A DNA stretch of 64,000 nt from CADCTQ01 sp963844325 (GTDB lineage: Bacteria > Bacteroidota > Bacteroidia > Cytophagales > 172606-1): NCBI GenBank assembly GCA_963844325.1, contig CAWJNV010000002.1:5456001-5520000 (forward strand), read 5' to 3'. The notes beneath the pieces were generated by a model. It made no database searches and was not told the origin of the DNA. It saw only the letters and a list, made by a program, of their open reading frames with translations. Shown piece by piece: positions 8,839 to 17,919 of the stretch; position 1 is the stretch's first letter, and every line of letters begins with the position of its first letter. The position numbers and the translations under genes are program-made.

Positions 8839-9642
8839 TTAGACGATTTCACGCCATTTGGTTTGTTTGGTGCACCAAGCGTGGTACTGGGGGCTTTCGT
8901 CAAGGGTGGAGTAGCCGTAGGCGTCGAGAACCGTCTGGTGGTACACGCAGAACAGTCCCGTTTTCCAGAACAAGTCAGTCCCGGCCAGGTTGCCGGCCGT
9001 ACGTCCAATGTCATAGTGCACGAAAGCGTACTTTCTGGAAGCGTTGTACAGGGGGGTATGCCGAAGCAGCAGGGCCGTGTTGAGGTGGTCGCTGTGGTCG
9101 TGGGGGCTCAGCAGAGGGTCGTACTCGGGAAAGTTGAGCGTTACCCGGCCCCGTTCGGTGATGCCGTACCGCGCCAGTTCCCGCGCCACGATCTGGTCCA
9201 CCAACCCGCCGATTTCGGGGAAGCCCCCGAAGGTATTCACCCCATCGACGGTGGTGATCCGGTCGGTCCGCCCCGTCCGGAGTTTTTCCAGGCTCTGAAA
9301 ATGGTACCGGGAAAATCCGTCGCCGTGCATGCCCCCATCGGGCAGCCGCAGAAAGTAGGAGCTACAGCCGGCCACGTCCACCCGGTAAATTTTTTTATCG
9401 CCAATGCCGGCCCGACCGGCCCGGCTCCCGGGATTGCCCGGAAGCCGGAACCGGAGCGAACCGAGGGCCCCTTTTTCACGGGCACTGCAAAATTTCCAGC
9501 CCTCCCCGGCGTCCCCGGCAGTGGTGTAAATAATAATCGTCTTGCACACCGGGTCAAGCATGTCCCGGCTGATGTCAGGCTCCATGAACAACTGCCAGTC
9601 ATCCTGGTGCGCAACAGCGTAGACGGCAATCCGGTCAAACAT
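8839..9642 (-). CDS. PIG-L (LmbE) family N-deacetylase
   Basis: The protein has about 267 residues counted from the Met at 9642. Zinc ligands of the family are visible: His12-Gln-Asp14-Asp15 in VAHQDDWQLF, and a His-rich loop His181-Asp-His183-Ser-Asp185-His186 (SPHDHSDHL). Known members deacetylate N-acetylglucosamine units in mycothiol, GPI anchors and teicoplanin-type glycopeptides. A frame open up to 9705 would overlap the end of NRPS5. I chose the later Met because the family signature follows it at once and the extra residues look like translated linker. Together with the neighbouring family 2 glycosyltransferase it suggests that a transferred N-acetylhexosamine is converted to a free amino sugar, adding positive charge to the product. 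Confidence 0.82.
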   Translation of the reverse strand: MFDRIAVYAVAHQDDWQLFMEPDISRDMLDPVCKTIIIYTTAGDAGEGWKFCSAREKGALGSLRFRLPGNPGSRAGRAGIGDKKIYRVDVAGCSSYFLRLPDGGMHGDGFSRYHFQSLEKLRTGRTDRITTVDGVNTFGGFPEIGGLVDQIVARELARYGITERGRVTLNFPEYDPLLSPHDHSDHLNTALLLRHTPLYNASRKYAFVHYDIGRTAGNLAGTDLFWKTGLFCVYHQTVLDAYGYSTLDESPQYHAWCTKQTKWREIV

Positions 9643-9701
9643 GGTGGTGGGGTTAAGGTCAGGCAAGGCACCGGTAGTTGCCGGCCGCCCGGCAGCCGGC
9701 G

Positions 9702-12700
9702 TCAACGCCCGGCGTCCAGTTGCTCAACCGTGATTGTTTCAGCGATGCATCTTGCCAAGGCGGAGACAGTTTGAAACTGGAACAACTTATTAAGGGGAAA
9801 TGCGACGTTGAACTCGTCATTAATATCGTGCATCAGTACAGGGGTCATTAATGAATGCCCGCCCAATTCAAAGAAACTCTTGTTGGTACTAATCAACGCT
9901 TTGTCTATTGCTAATATATTCGACCAGATCTGCGTGAGCTGTTCTTCTATTTCATTCGTAGGTGCTATATAATCATCTCCCGCTTTAAACTCTGGTTCGG
10001 GCAAAGCTTTTTTGTTCAACTTGCCATTCCGGGTCAGGGGTAAACTTTGAAGATGAACATAATGCGCTGGCACCATGTATTCGGGCAAGTGCTTCCACAA
10101 GTGCTCCCGAAGCTCCGTGGCCGGAACTTCTTCCTCAGCCACGTAATACCCTACCAGATACTTGTCATCCCCTCTTTCCCTGGCCACGACTACGGCATCT
10201 TTTACATTCTGATGACTTGTCAGCAGCCGCTCAATCTCGCCCGGCTCTATCCGGATTCCCCTGATCTTTACCTGGTGGTCCAGGCGGCCCAGGTACTCGA
10301 TGTTGCCATCGGCCAGCACCCGGGCCAGGTCTCCCGTCTTATACATCGTGCCCCCCGGCCGGTAGGGATTGGCCACAAAGCGTTCCCGGGTCAGGGCTTC
10401 GTTGTTCACGTACCCCCGCCCGACGCCCTCTCCGGCAATGTAAAGTTCCCCGGCCACGCCCAGGGGTTGCAGGCGCCGGTGGGCGTCGAGCACGTAGAGG
10501 GCCGTGTTGTCGATGGGCTTGCCGATGGGCACCTGCCGGTAGTCCTGCTGGCGGTAACAATCAAAGTAGGACACGTCGATGGTGGCCTCGGTGGGACCGT
10601 ACAGGTTGACCAGCTTTGTCCCGTGAGCGGCCCTGAGCAGCGCGTTGAAGCGGTTGACCTGGTGGGTATGCAGGACTTCCCCGCTGCAGAACACCCACTC
10701 AAGCGTCTTGAGGTCTTGCTCACTGTGGGTGGCTTCCAGGTAATCCAGGTACACCTGAAGCATGGATGGCACGAAGTGGAGCACACTCACCCGGTTGGCT
10801 TTGATGGCATGGGTGAGCTTTTGGGGGTCTTTTTCTTCGCCGGGTCCCAGCAGGCACAGCACACTGCCCGTCTGTGACCACCACACCAACTCCCAGAGCG
10901 ATACATCAAATCCTTTGGGCGTCTTTTGCAGGATCACATCGGCTGATCCGATGGGGTACTGGCGCTGCATCCAGTGGATGCGGTTGACCAGCGCGTTGTG
11001 CTGGATCATTACCCCCTTTGGTTGGCCGGTTGAGCCCGACGTGTAAATGATGTAGGCCAGTCCCTGCGGCCGGGCTTTGCTCTCCGGGCGTGCTGCCGGC
11101 TCGCTCCAGCTTAAGCTTGACAGGTCCACTACCGGGACGGCTACCTCCAGCCGGCTGGCCGCCTGGGCAGGGGCCAGCAGCAGGCGGGCGCCGCTATCGC
11201 GGAGCAGGAACGCCATGCGCTCGGCAGGATGAGCCCCCTCGATGGGCAGATACACGCCTCCCGCCTTCATCACCCCGTACAGGCTCACCATCAACTCAAA
11301 GGAGCGTTCATAAAACACGCCCACCACATCACCCGGCTCAATGCCTTCCTCCAGCAAGTGGGCCGCTAGCGCGTCGACCCGATTTTGGAACTGCCGGTAG
11401 CTCATTGATTCGCCTCCGCACTGCAAGGCTGCCTCATCAGCACGGCGCCGGGCTTGTTGTTCGAACAGATCAATTATCGTCTTGCCCTGGGGATACGCTA
11501 CGGCCGTGTCGTTGAACTCGACCAGCAACTGGTGCTTCTCCGCTTGACTTAACAGCTCGATCTGCGACAACTGCTGGCCGGGGTCAGCCACTACGGCCGC
11601 CACCACCCGCTTGTAGTAAGCAACCAACCGCTCGGCCGTCTGCGGCTTGAAGAGGGCATTGCAATACTCCAAATCCAGCAAGACCTCCTCCCCCGCCTCG
11701 ACGGCCGTCAGGGTCAGGTCGAACTTGGAGACCCGGTGCTCCCGCCCATAAGGCGTCAGCTTCAAGCCCGGCAGTTCCAATTGTGTCTCCTCAAAGTTTT
11801 GCAGGACGAACATTACGTCAAACAAGGGATTGCGGCTCGTGTCTCGCTCTACCCCTAATTCGTCGATGAGCGCCTCCAACTGGTAGGATTGATGCTCAAA
11901 GCAGGCTAGTGTCTTCTTTTTGACTGCCTGCAAAAACTGGCTGAAACTAAGCGCTCCGTTGGCCTGCGTGCGAATGGCCACGCTGTTGACGAACATACCA
12001 ATGATGTCTTCCAGGTCGGCGTGCCCACGACCGGCCACCGGCGTGCCTACCACCAGGTCCTCCTGGTTGCCCAGTCTCCTCAACAAGACCTTGAAAACCG
12101 AGAGCAGGACCATAAATAATGTCGCTCCTTCTTTTTCGGCCAGGGCCCGCAAGCCACCCGTCTCCTGCCGGCTCAGGCGGAACCTTAGCACTGCGCCCGC
12201 ATGCGTCTTTACCGGGGGCCGGGCATAATCAATGGGTAGTTCCAGCAGGCTGACCGGTTGGGCAAATTCTTCCAGCCAGAAAGCCCGGTGCCCGGCCAGG
12301 CGCTCCTGGTGAGCCGGCGACTGCTGCCACTCGGCGTAGTCCTTATACTGCAACGACAAGGGCGAGAGGGCTTCTTCCCGGTAGAGGGCCATGAAGTCTT
12401 TGATGAGCAGGCCCAGCGAAACGCCGTCACTGATGATGTGGTGCATGTCCACCAGCAGCACGTGCTCCTGGGCCGATACGCGCAGCAAGCCCACCCGCAG
12501 CAACGGGGCCTGGCTCAGGTCAAACGGCCGGATGAAGGCTTCGATGGCAGCGGGCAGTTGCTCCTGAGTTGCTGCTGCATACGATACCTGAAAGTCGCTC
12601 TCCGCTGCTACCTTCTGCACGGGCACCCAACCTGCCGATGCAAAGCTGGTGCGTAAACTCTCGTGGCGGGCGATGAGTTGGCGGAAGGCATGGGTCAATC

Positions 12701-15700
12701 TCTCCCGGTCCAGCATTCCCTCCAGGCGCAGTACGTAGGACATGTTGTAGGCCGTCGAGGTGCGGTCAAACTCATAGAGAAAGTACATCCGCTGTTGGGC
12801 CGACGATACGGGATAATATTCCTTATCAACGGCCCGGCTGATGGGTCGATAGGTTTGCCGCTCCAACCCTTCAATGTAGCTGCCCAACTCGCGGATGCTT
12901 TGATACTCAAATACTTTCTTCAATGGTAATTCCACCCCTAATTCCTTAAACACCCTATTGGTGACTGTTATGGCTTTTAAGGAATGCCCGCCCAGTTCAA
13001 AAAAACTCTTCGTTACATTGATCTCATCTTTGTTCAATCCCAAAATCCCGGTCCATATCTTAGCCAACTTTTCCTCCGTTTCGTTGGCCGGTTTTACGGA
13101 ATCCTCTCCTGCTTCAATCACCGGAGCCGGGAGGGATTGCCTGTCTATCTTCCCATTAACAGTCAGCGGCAGGCTTGCTAATTGACATAAAAAGGATGGG
13201 AGCATGTACCGGGGCAGGACCGAAGCTAAAAATGCCCTTAGTTCAGCATTCTCTACCGGGGTGTCAGATACATAATAAGCACAGATTACTTGGTCGGATT
13301 GGCCATTCTTTTTGAGGGCAACCACTGCGTGCTTTATACCCGGGAATTTCAGAATATTTTCCTTTATATCATCGGGTTCAATGCGTATGCCGTTGAATTT
13401 GATCTGATGGTCCAATCTCCCCTGGATTTCAATCTCCCCTTTGTAATTTCTCCTTCCGAGATCCCCGGTTCGGTACAACTTGTCCCTTTCATCCCCACTG
13501 AAAGGGTTTTGAATAAAGCGCTTCTCGTTGGCTTCCGAATCATTTATATACCCGGCGGATCGGAACGGAGTCCTGATGCAGATTTCTCCGGTGACCATTT
13601 CCGGGCACAAGTCACCATCTTTTCCTAAGAGTATAAACTGGGCTCCCGTAATCGGCACGACGGGAATGTATTCTCGGGCAATATCAACCGGCTGTATCGG
13701 GTAAAAGCCCTTTGCTAATGTAGTTTCAGTAGGGCCGTACACATTGATGAGGCTGATTCTATCCCCAAAAATGCCGTACCAGTTCGTCAATTCCTTTGGC
13801 ATCAACTTCTCACCCGCCAGCAGTACAAATTTCAGCGCCCCGAACGAATGGTCGTCGATTTCTTCAGTGAATACTTTAAAGAAACTGGGGACGCAGTGAA
13901 TCAGGTTTATCCCTGTTTCCGCAATCCATTTCCTGATCCTCGCCCCGTCCAGCAGCGTTCTTTCGTCGGGAATGCAAATAGTACCCCCGGCACAAAGGGG
14001 CACGAATATGTCCCTCAGGAATACATCAAACCCCGGATTGGTGAATTGGCTGCATCTGAACGTATTGTCAATGTTGAAGGTTAAAATCTCCCACTCGATG
14101 AAGTGCGCCAATCCTTTGTTTTTACCTGCAATCCCTTTCGGATTTCCGGTGGTGCCGGAGGTAAAATACACGTAAACAATATCCTCAACGTCGTAGTCAG
14201 CGTTAGGCTTTGCAAGTACACCTTCCTGCTTTTCTACTTCACAAATGGTTAGCCAATTGGTTTTACCGTCACCAAGGCCCGCCCGTTCTTCACTGTTTTT
14301 GTCCGTAATAATGTGTGTACAGCCAACCTGATTAATGATAGAGGCCAACCTGCCGTTAGGTAAGGTAGTATCCAATGGAACAAATACCATTCCTGACCTT
14401 AATACACCCACGATTGCACTGATTGTCCACTGCCGGTTTTCACATAATATCCCTATGGTACTGCCCTTGGTTAATTGATAACCTGAAATTACGTTCACCA
14501 CTCTATTGGCATTGACTTCTATTTCTGAAAAAGTATAGGCTTTTCCTTGGTACGCAACGGCACACTGGTTGCCATGCTTTTTGAAGCTCCGGTCAAGTTT
14601 GCACTGAATGGGTTCCGTAACGGACTCAATGCTTTTACCGAATTCTTCTTTTGCCCTTTTTTGAGCATCTTCATCCCAGAGGGAAACATCCTTGATCAGT
14701 ATTTCCGGGTGGGCACAGACGCAATCAAGGGTGTTGTTGAAATAAGAGACGTAGCGCTCTATGGTCTCTCTTTTGAAGAGGCAAGTCGAATATTGAAAAG
14801 TCAGGAAAACCTGCCCTTCTGACTCTGCCCCGTACAAGGTCAGATCAAATTTTGACAACCGGTGCTCACTCTCATAAGCCGTCACTGCCAGGCCCGGTAT
14901 GCTCAGAGCCCGCTTCTCGAAATTCTGGAAGTTGAGCATCACGTCAAAGAGCGGGTTGCGGCTCGTATCCCGTTGCAGTCCCAACGCATCCACCAGGTCT
15001 TCGAATGGATAGGCCTGGTTGTCAAAACCCGACAAACTCGTTGACTTGACTTGCTCGAGAAAATCACTGAAACGCAGTTCTCCCCGGGGGTAGACCCGCA
15101 GCGGCAGCGTATTGACGAACATGCCGATGATCTCCTTCACATCGGCGTGGCGCCGGCCATCCACCGGCGTGCCGATGACAATGTCCTCCTGGTTGCTTAG
15201 CTTGCTGAGCATTACACCCAATACCGACAGCAGCCCCATGAACAGGGTCGCTCCGGCCTGGTCTACCATCGCCTTGAGGGTACTGGTCTGCTGCTCACTC
15301 AAGGCAAAGGCCAGCGAATCGCCGGCATACTGCTTGGTGAGCGGACGTTTGTAATCGGTTTGCAGGGCCAGTGGCTCCAACTCCCCCGCAAACGTTTTTA
15401 CCCAAAATGATTTTTGCTTTTCCAACTGCTCGCCGTGCTCCGCCCCCTGCTGCCATTCGGCGTAATCCTTGTATTGCAGCTTCAGTGGCGGCAAGGCTTC
15501 GCCCTTATATAACAACATGAAATCCTTGATGAGCAGGCCCAGCGAAACCCCGTCGCTGATGATGTGGTGCATGTCTACCATCATCACGTGCTCGTCGGAG
15601 TGGAGCCTGACCAACCCTACCCGCAGCAAGGGAGCCTGACTCAAATCAAAGGGGGTGACAAAATCACGCATCAACGCCTGCACCTGGTCCTCCGACGACT

Positions 15701-17747
15701 CCAGGTAGGAGATGGCAAAGGCGACCTGCTCGGCTACCTGCTGCACGATCTCTCCTTGCTGGGTCACAAACGAAGTCCGGAAGTTAGCGTGCCTGTCAAT
15801 CAACCGGTTGAACGCTTGTTCGAATTGATCCAATTCCAGCTTGCCGTGAATTCTAACCGCTTCCGGCATGTTATACGCAACGGAAGACTTATCAAACTCG
15901 TGGAGAAAATAAAGCCGTTTCTGGACAGAAGCGAGCCGGTAATGCGCTTTGGTAACGGGTGGAATGGCAGCAACCCCGTCTTTGGTACTCTTGATGATCA
16001 ATTGGGCCTGCGCCCGGATCGTTAAGTTCTGAAACAGCTTCGAGAGCGTCAGTTTTGTGCCATACTTCTTGTTGAGCATTGCAATCAAATTCATGAATGC
16101 CAGCGAATTACCCCCGGAAATGAAAAAACTCCGGTCAGTAAAAATCGGTTTATCTCCTAAAATCTTTTTCCAGATCTCAAGAATCTCCCGTTCAAGGTCA
16201 CTCTCCGGCGCAACGCCCGGGGGAGACACTCTTTGGCTGGCGAGCAACTTTACATCAATCTTACCATTGCTGAGCAAGGGAAATTCTTTTACTTCTTTGA
16301 TGACCGACGGGACCATGTATTTGGGCAGATGGTTCTCCAAATGGACCCTTGCCTGCTCCTCAACGTTTGCACTTAGCTCACTCTTCCCGTTTTTAACAAA
16401 AAATGACGTCAGACGGGCATTGCCACTGCTGTCGGAATCAGCGAACACCACCGCGTTTTTGATGAATGGTGCCCGGGTTAAAACGTTTTCAATTTCGTCC
16501 GGCTCGATTCTGATTCCATTTATTTTTATTTGACGGTCGTTTCGCCCCAACAGGTCCACGTTTCCGTCGGGAAGCAACAGGGCCTGGTCGCCCGTTTTGA
16601 AGGCCTTCCGCCTTGCATCTCCTACCTGGATGGATACAAACTTCTCCTGCGTCAGTTGGTCATCGTTTACGTATCCCTTGGTCAAGTAATCCGAAACGAT
16701 GAACAAATCACCGGCCACCAGCGCTGGGCATGGATGGGCATCGGCGTCAAGGATCACCAGTTCCGTGTCGCAGATGGGTCTGCCGACGGGAATTCGCGGC
16801 AACTGCACATCCGCCGGGCTGATCCGGTGGTACGCTCTGATCATGGTCGTTTCGGTGGGACCGTAGAAGTTGACCAGTTCAACCCGGGTACCAAAAACGT
16901 CATACCACTTTTTCAACGCCGCAGGCAAAATCCGCTCACCCGACATCATGATGTACTTCAAATTCCGAAACTTGTCAGGGGTCAGTGATTCGTGGTTAAA
17001 AGCATAGAACAGGCTGGGCACACAATGAATAATGCTGATCTGTTTGCTGTCAATCCAGGGAATCAAATGAATGGGGGAAAGAAAATCATCCGCTTTTGGC
17101 GGAATACAGATCGTTGCTCCGGTGAACAGCGGCACAAATATATCGCGCAGAAAAGCATCGAAATAAGGGACAATGAACTGACCAAACCGGTCCTGCGCTC
17201 CTATGTCAAAAGCAGCAACCTCCCATTCAATGAATTGCAGCAAACTGCTGTTCTTGCCGATAATCCCCTTGGGTTTGCCGGTGGTTCCGGAAGTGAAATA
17301 GATGTAGGCGCTGTCTTCGGGTTGCACCGGCGGCAGCTCCGTACCGGGGTTGCGGGTGTACTCGCTCAGTATTTCTTCCAAGGAGAATATTGTGTGCGAA
17401 TGCGCACCAAAATACTTCAGCGACACCCTTTCCGAAGAAATGATGTACTTCAGGTTCAAGTCCTCCGCAATCACTTTTATTCTTTCGACCGGAAGCGAAT
17501 TGTCAATCGGCACAAAGACACAGCCGGCATTCATGACGCCGATAATGGAATAAATAATGTCCGCTTTGTCTTCCAGGCAAATTCCGACCAGGGTCTCTTT
17601 TTTCAGCCCTTTATTAACCAGGTAACTTCCTATTTTACCCGTTATGTCCAACAGCCCGGCGTAGGTAGTCGCCGTGTCTTCCGATTCGATAGCAATCCGC
17701 TTATCGTACTTTTTGAGATTTTGAAGTAAGATGCTTTGAAAACTCAT
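9702..17747 (-). CDS. NRPS5: A-T-C-A-T-C-A(Ser)-T, final synthetase, no thioesterase
   Basis: The 2681-residue protein has three modules. Domain order with approximate positions: A 17740-16240, T 16200-16000 (GGNSL), C 15950-14680, A 14610-13130, T 13090-12870, C 12810-11550, A 11510-9990, T 9960-9730. Both C domains keep HHIISDG. Pocket residues read by eye are DARHMSFMIK (A1), DVRHLAVLAK (A2) and DVWHFSLIDK (A3). The third matches serine; the first two belong to an Arg/His clade I cannot assign. The protein starts directly with an A domain, so its first module lacks a C domain, which NRPS4 can supply from its C-terminus. It ends in a carrier domain with no thioesterase, reductase or terminal C domain, so release must occur in trans. 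The middle C domain is a 1.1-kb exact copy of one in NRPS3. Confidence 0.93.
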   Translation of the reverse strand: MSFQSILLQNLKKYDKRIAIESEDTATTYAGLLDITGKIGSYLVNKGLKKETLVGICLEDKADIIYSIIGVMNAGCVFVPIDNSLPVERIKVIAEDLNLKYIISSERVSLKYFGAHSHTIFSLEEILSEYTRNPGTELPPVQPEDSAYIYFTSGTTGKPKGIIGKNSSLLQFIEWEVAAFDIGAQDRFGQFIVPYFDAFLRDIFVPLFTGATICIPPKADDFLSPIHLIPWIDSKQISIIHCVPSLFYAFNHESLTPDKFRNLKYIMMSGERILPAALKKWYDVFGTRVELVNFYGPTETTMIRAYHRISPADVQLPRIPVGRPICDTELVILDADAHPCPALVAGDLFIVSDYLTKGYVNDDQLTQEKFVSIQVGDARRKAFKTGDQALLLPDGNVDLLGRNDRQIKINGIRIEPDEIENVLTRAPFIKNAVVFADSDSSGNARLTSFFVKNGKSELSANVEEQARVHLENHLPKYMVPSVIKEVKEFPLLSNGKIDVKLLASQRVSPPGVAPESDLEREILEIWKKILGDKPIFTDRSFFISGGNSLAFMNLIAMLNKKYGTKLTLSKLFQNLTIRAQAQLIIKSTKDGVAAIPPVTKAHYRLASVQKRLYFLHEFDKSSVAYNMPEAVRIHGKLELDQFEQAFNRLIDRHANFRTSFVTQQGEIVQQVAEQVAFAISYLESSEDQVQALMRDFVTPFDLSQAPLLRVGLVRLHSDEHVMMVDMHHIISDGVSLGLLIKDFMLLYKGEALPPLKLQYKDYAEWQQGAEHGEQLEKQKSFWVKTFAGELEPLALQTDYKRPLTKQYAGDSLAFALSEQQTSTLKAMVDQAGATLFMGLLSVLGVMLSKLSNQEDIVIGTPVDGRRHADVKEIIGMFVNTLPLRVYPRGELRFSDFLEQVKSTSLSGFDNQAYPFEDLVDALGLQRDTSRNPLFDVMLNFQNFEKRALSIPGLAVTAYESEHRLSKFDLTLYGAESEGQVFLTFQYSTCLFKRETIERYVSYFNNTLDCVCAHPEILIKDVSLWDEDAQKRAKEEFGKSIESVTEPIQCKLDRSFKKHGNQCAVAYQGKAYTFSEIEVNANRVVNVISGYQLTKGSTIGILCENRQWTISAIVGVLRSGMVFVPLDTTLPNGRLASIINQVGCTHIITDKNSEERAGLGDGKTNWLTICEVEKQEGVLAKPNADYDVEDIVYVYFTSGTTGNPKGIAGKNKGLAHFIEWEILTFNIDNTFRCSQFTNPGFDVFLRDIFVPLCAGGTICIPDERTLLDGARIRKWIAETGINLIHCVPSFFKVFTEEIDDHSFGALKFVLLAGEKLMPKELTNWYGIFGDRISLINVYGPTETTLAKGFYPIQPVDIAREYIPVVPITGAQFILLGKDGDLCPEMVTGEICIRTPFRSAGYINDSEANEKRFIQNPFSGDERDKLYRTGDLGRRNYKGEIEIQGRLDHQIKFNGIRIEPDDIKENILKFPGIKHAVVALKKNGQSDQVICAYYVSDTPVENAELRAFLASVLPRYMLPSFLCQLASLPLTVNGKIDRQSLPAPVIEAGEDSVKPANETEEKLAKIWTGILGLNKDEINVTKSFFELGGHSLKAITVTNRVFKELGVELPLKKVFEYQSIRELGSYIEGLERQTYRPISRAVDKEYYPVSSAQQRMYFLYEFDRTSTAYNMSYVLRLEGMLDRERLTHAFRQLIARHESLRTSFASAGWVPVQKVAAESDFQVSYAAATQEQLPAAIEAFIRPFDLSQAPLLRVGLLRVSAQEHVLLVDMHHIISDGVSLGLLIKDFMALYREEALSPLSLQYKDYAEWQQSPAHQERLAGHRAFWLEEFAQPVSLLELPIDYARPPVKTHAGAVLRFRLSRQETGGLRALAEKEGATLFMVLLSVFKVLLRRLGNQEDLVVGTPVAGRGHADLEDIIGMFVNSVAIRTQANGALSFSQFLQAVKKKTLACFEHQSYQLEALIDELGVERDTSRNPLFDVMFVLQNFEETQLELPGLKLTPYGREHRVSKFDLTLTAVEAGEEVLLDLEYCNALFKPQTAERLVAYYKRVVAAVVADPGQQLSQIELLSQAEKHQLLVEFNDTAVAYPQGKTIIDLFEQQARRRADEAALQCGGESMSYRQFQNRVDALAAHLLEEGIEPGDVVGVFYERSFELMVSLYGVMKAGGVYLPIEGAHPAERMAFLLRDSGARLLLAPAQAASRLEVAVPVVDLSSLSWSEPAARPESKARPQGLAYIIYTSGSTGQPKGVMIQHNALVNRIHWMQRQYPIGSADVILQKTPKGFDVSLWELVWWSQTGSVLCLLGPGEEKDPQKLTHAIKANRVSVLHFVPSMLQVYLDYLEATHSEQDLKTLEWVFCSGEVLHTHQVNRFNALLRAAHGTKLVNLYGPTEATIDVSYFDCYRQQDYRQVPIGKPIDNTALYVLDAHRRLQPLGVAGELYIAGEGVGRGYVNNEALTRERFVANPYRPGGTMYKTGDLARVLADGNIEYLGRLDHQVKIRGIRIEPGEIERLLTSHQNVKDAVVVARERGDDKYLVGYYVAEEEVPATELREHLWKHLPEYMVPAHYVHLQSLPLTRNGKLNKKALPEPEFKAGDDYIAPTNEIEEQLTQIWSNILAIDKALISTNKSFFELGGHSLMTPVLMHDINDEFNVAFPLNKLFQFQTVSALARCIAETITVEQLDAGR
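14668..15776. repeat. 1.11-kb C-domain block shared with 45481-46589
   Basis: This is the NRPS5 copy of the condensation-domain block, starting near the C-A linker and ending just after the LRTSF motif. Confidence 0.92.
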
Positions 17748-17852
17748 TTCCTAATACTTTAAGGGTTGATTGTGTCGTTTGCGAAAACTTGAGCCGTTGT
17801 CCCCGCGGGAATGATGCGCCTGAATTACTACGGGGCAGGAAGGGATTGTATG

Positions 17853-17870
17853 CCCGGCGCCGCCGCCGGG
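17853..17870. other. GC-rich hairpin in the asnB-NRPS5 gap
   Basis: Seven-base arms cccggcg and cgccggg pair perfectly around a four-base loop in the 172-base gap between asnB and NRPS5. No T-run follows on the transcribed strand, so it is not a standard terminator. It may affect read-through or be chance in GC-rich sequence. Confidence 0.3.
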
Positions 17871-17919
17871 TGTACGCCCGGGCGGATTCCCGGGACTGGA
17901 ACCGGACTTTGCTTCAGGT

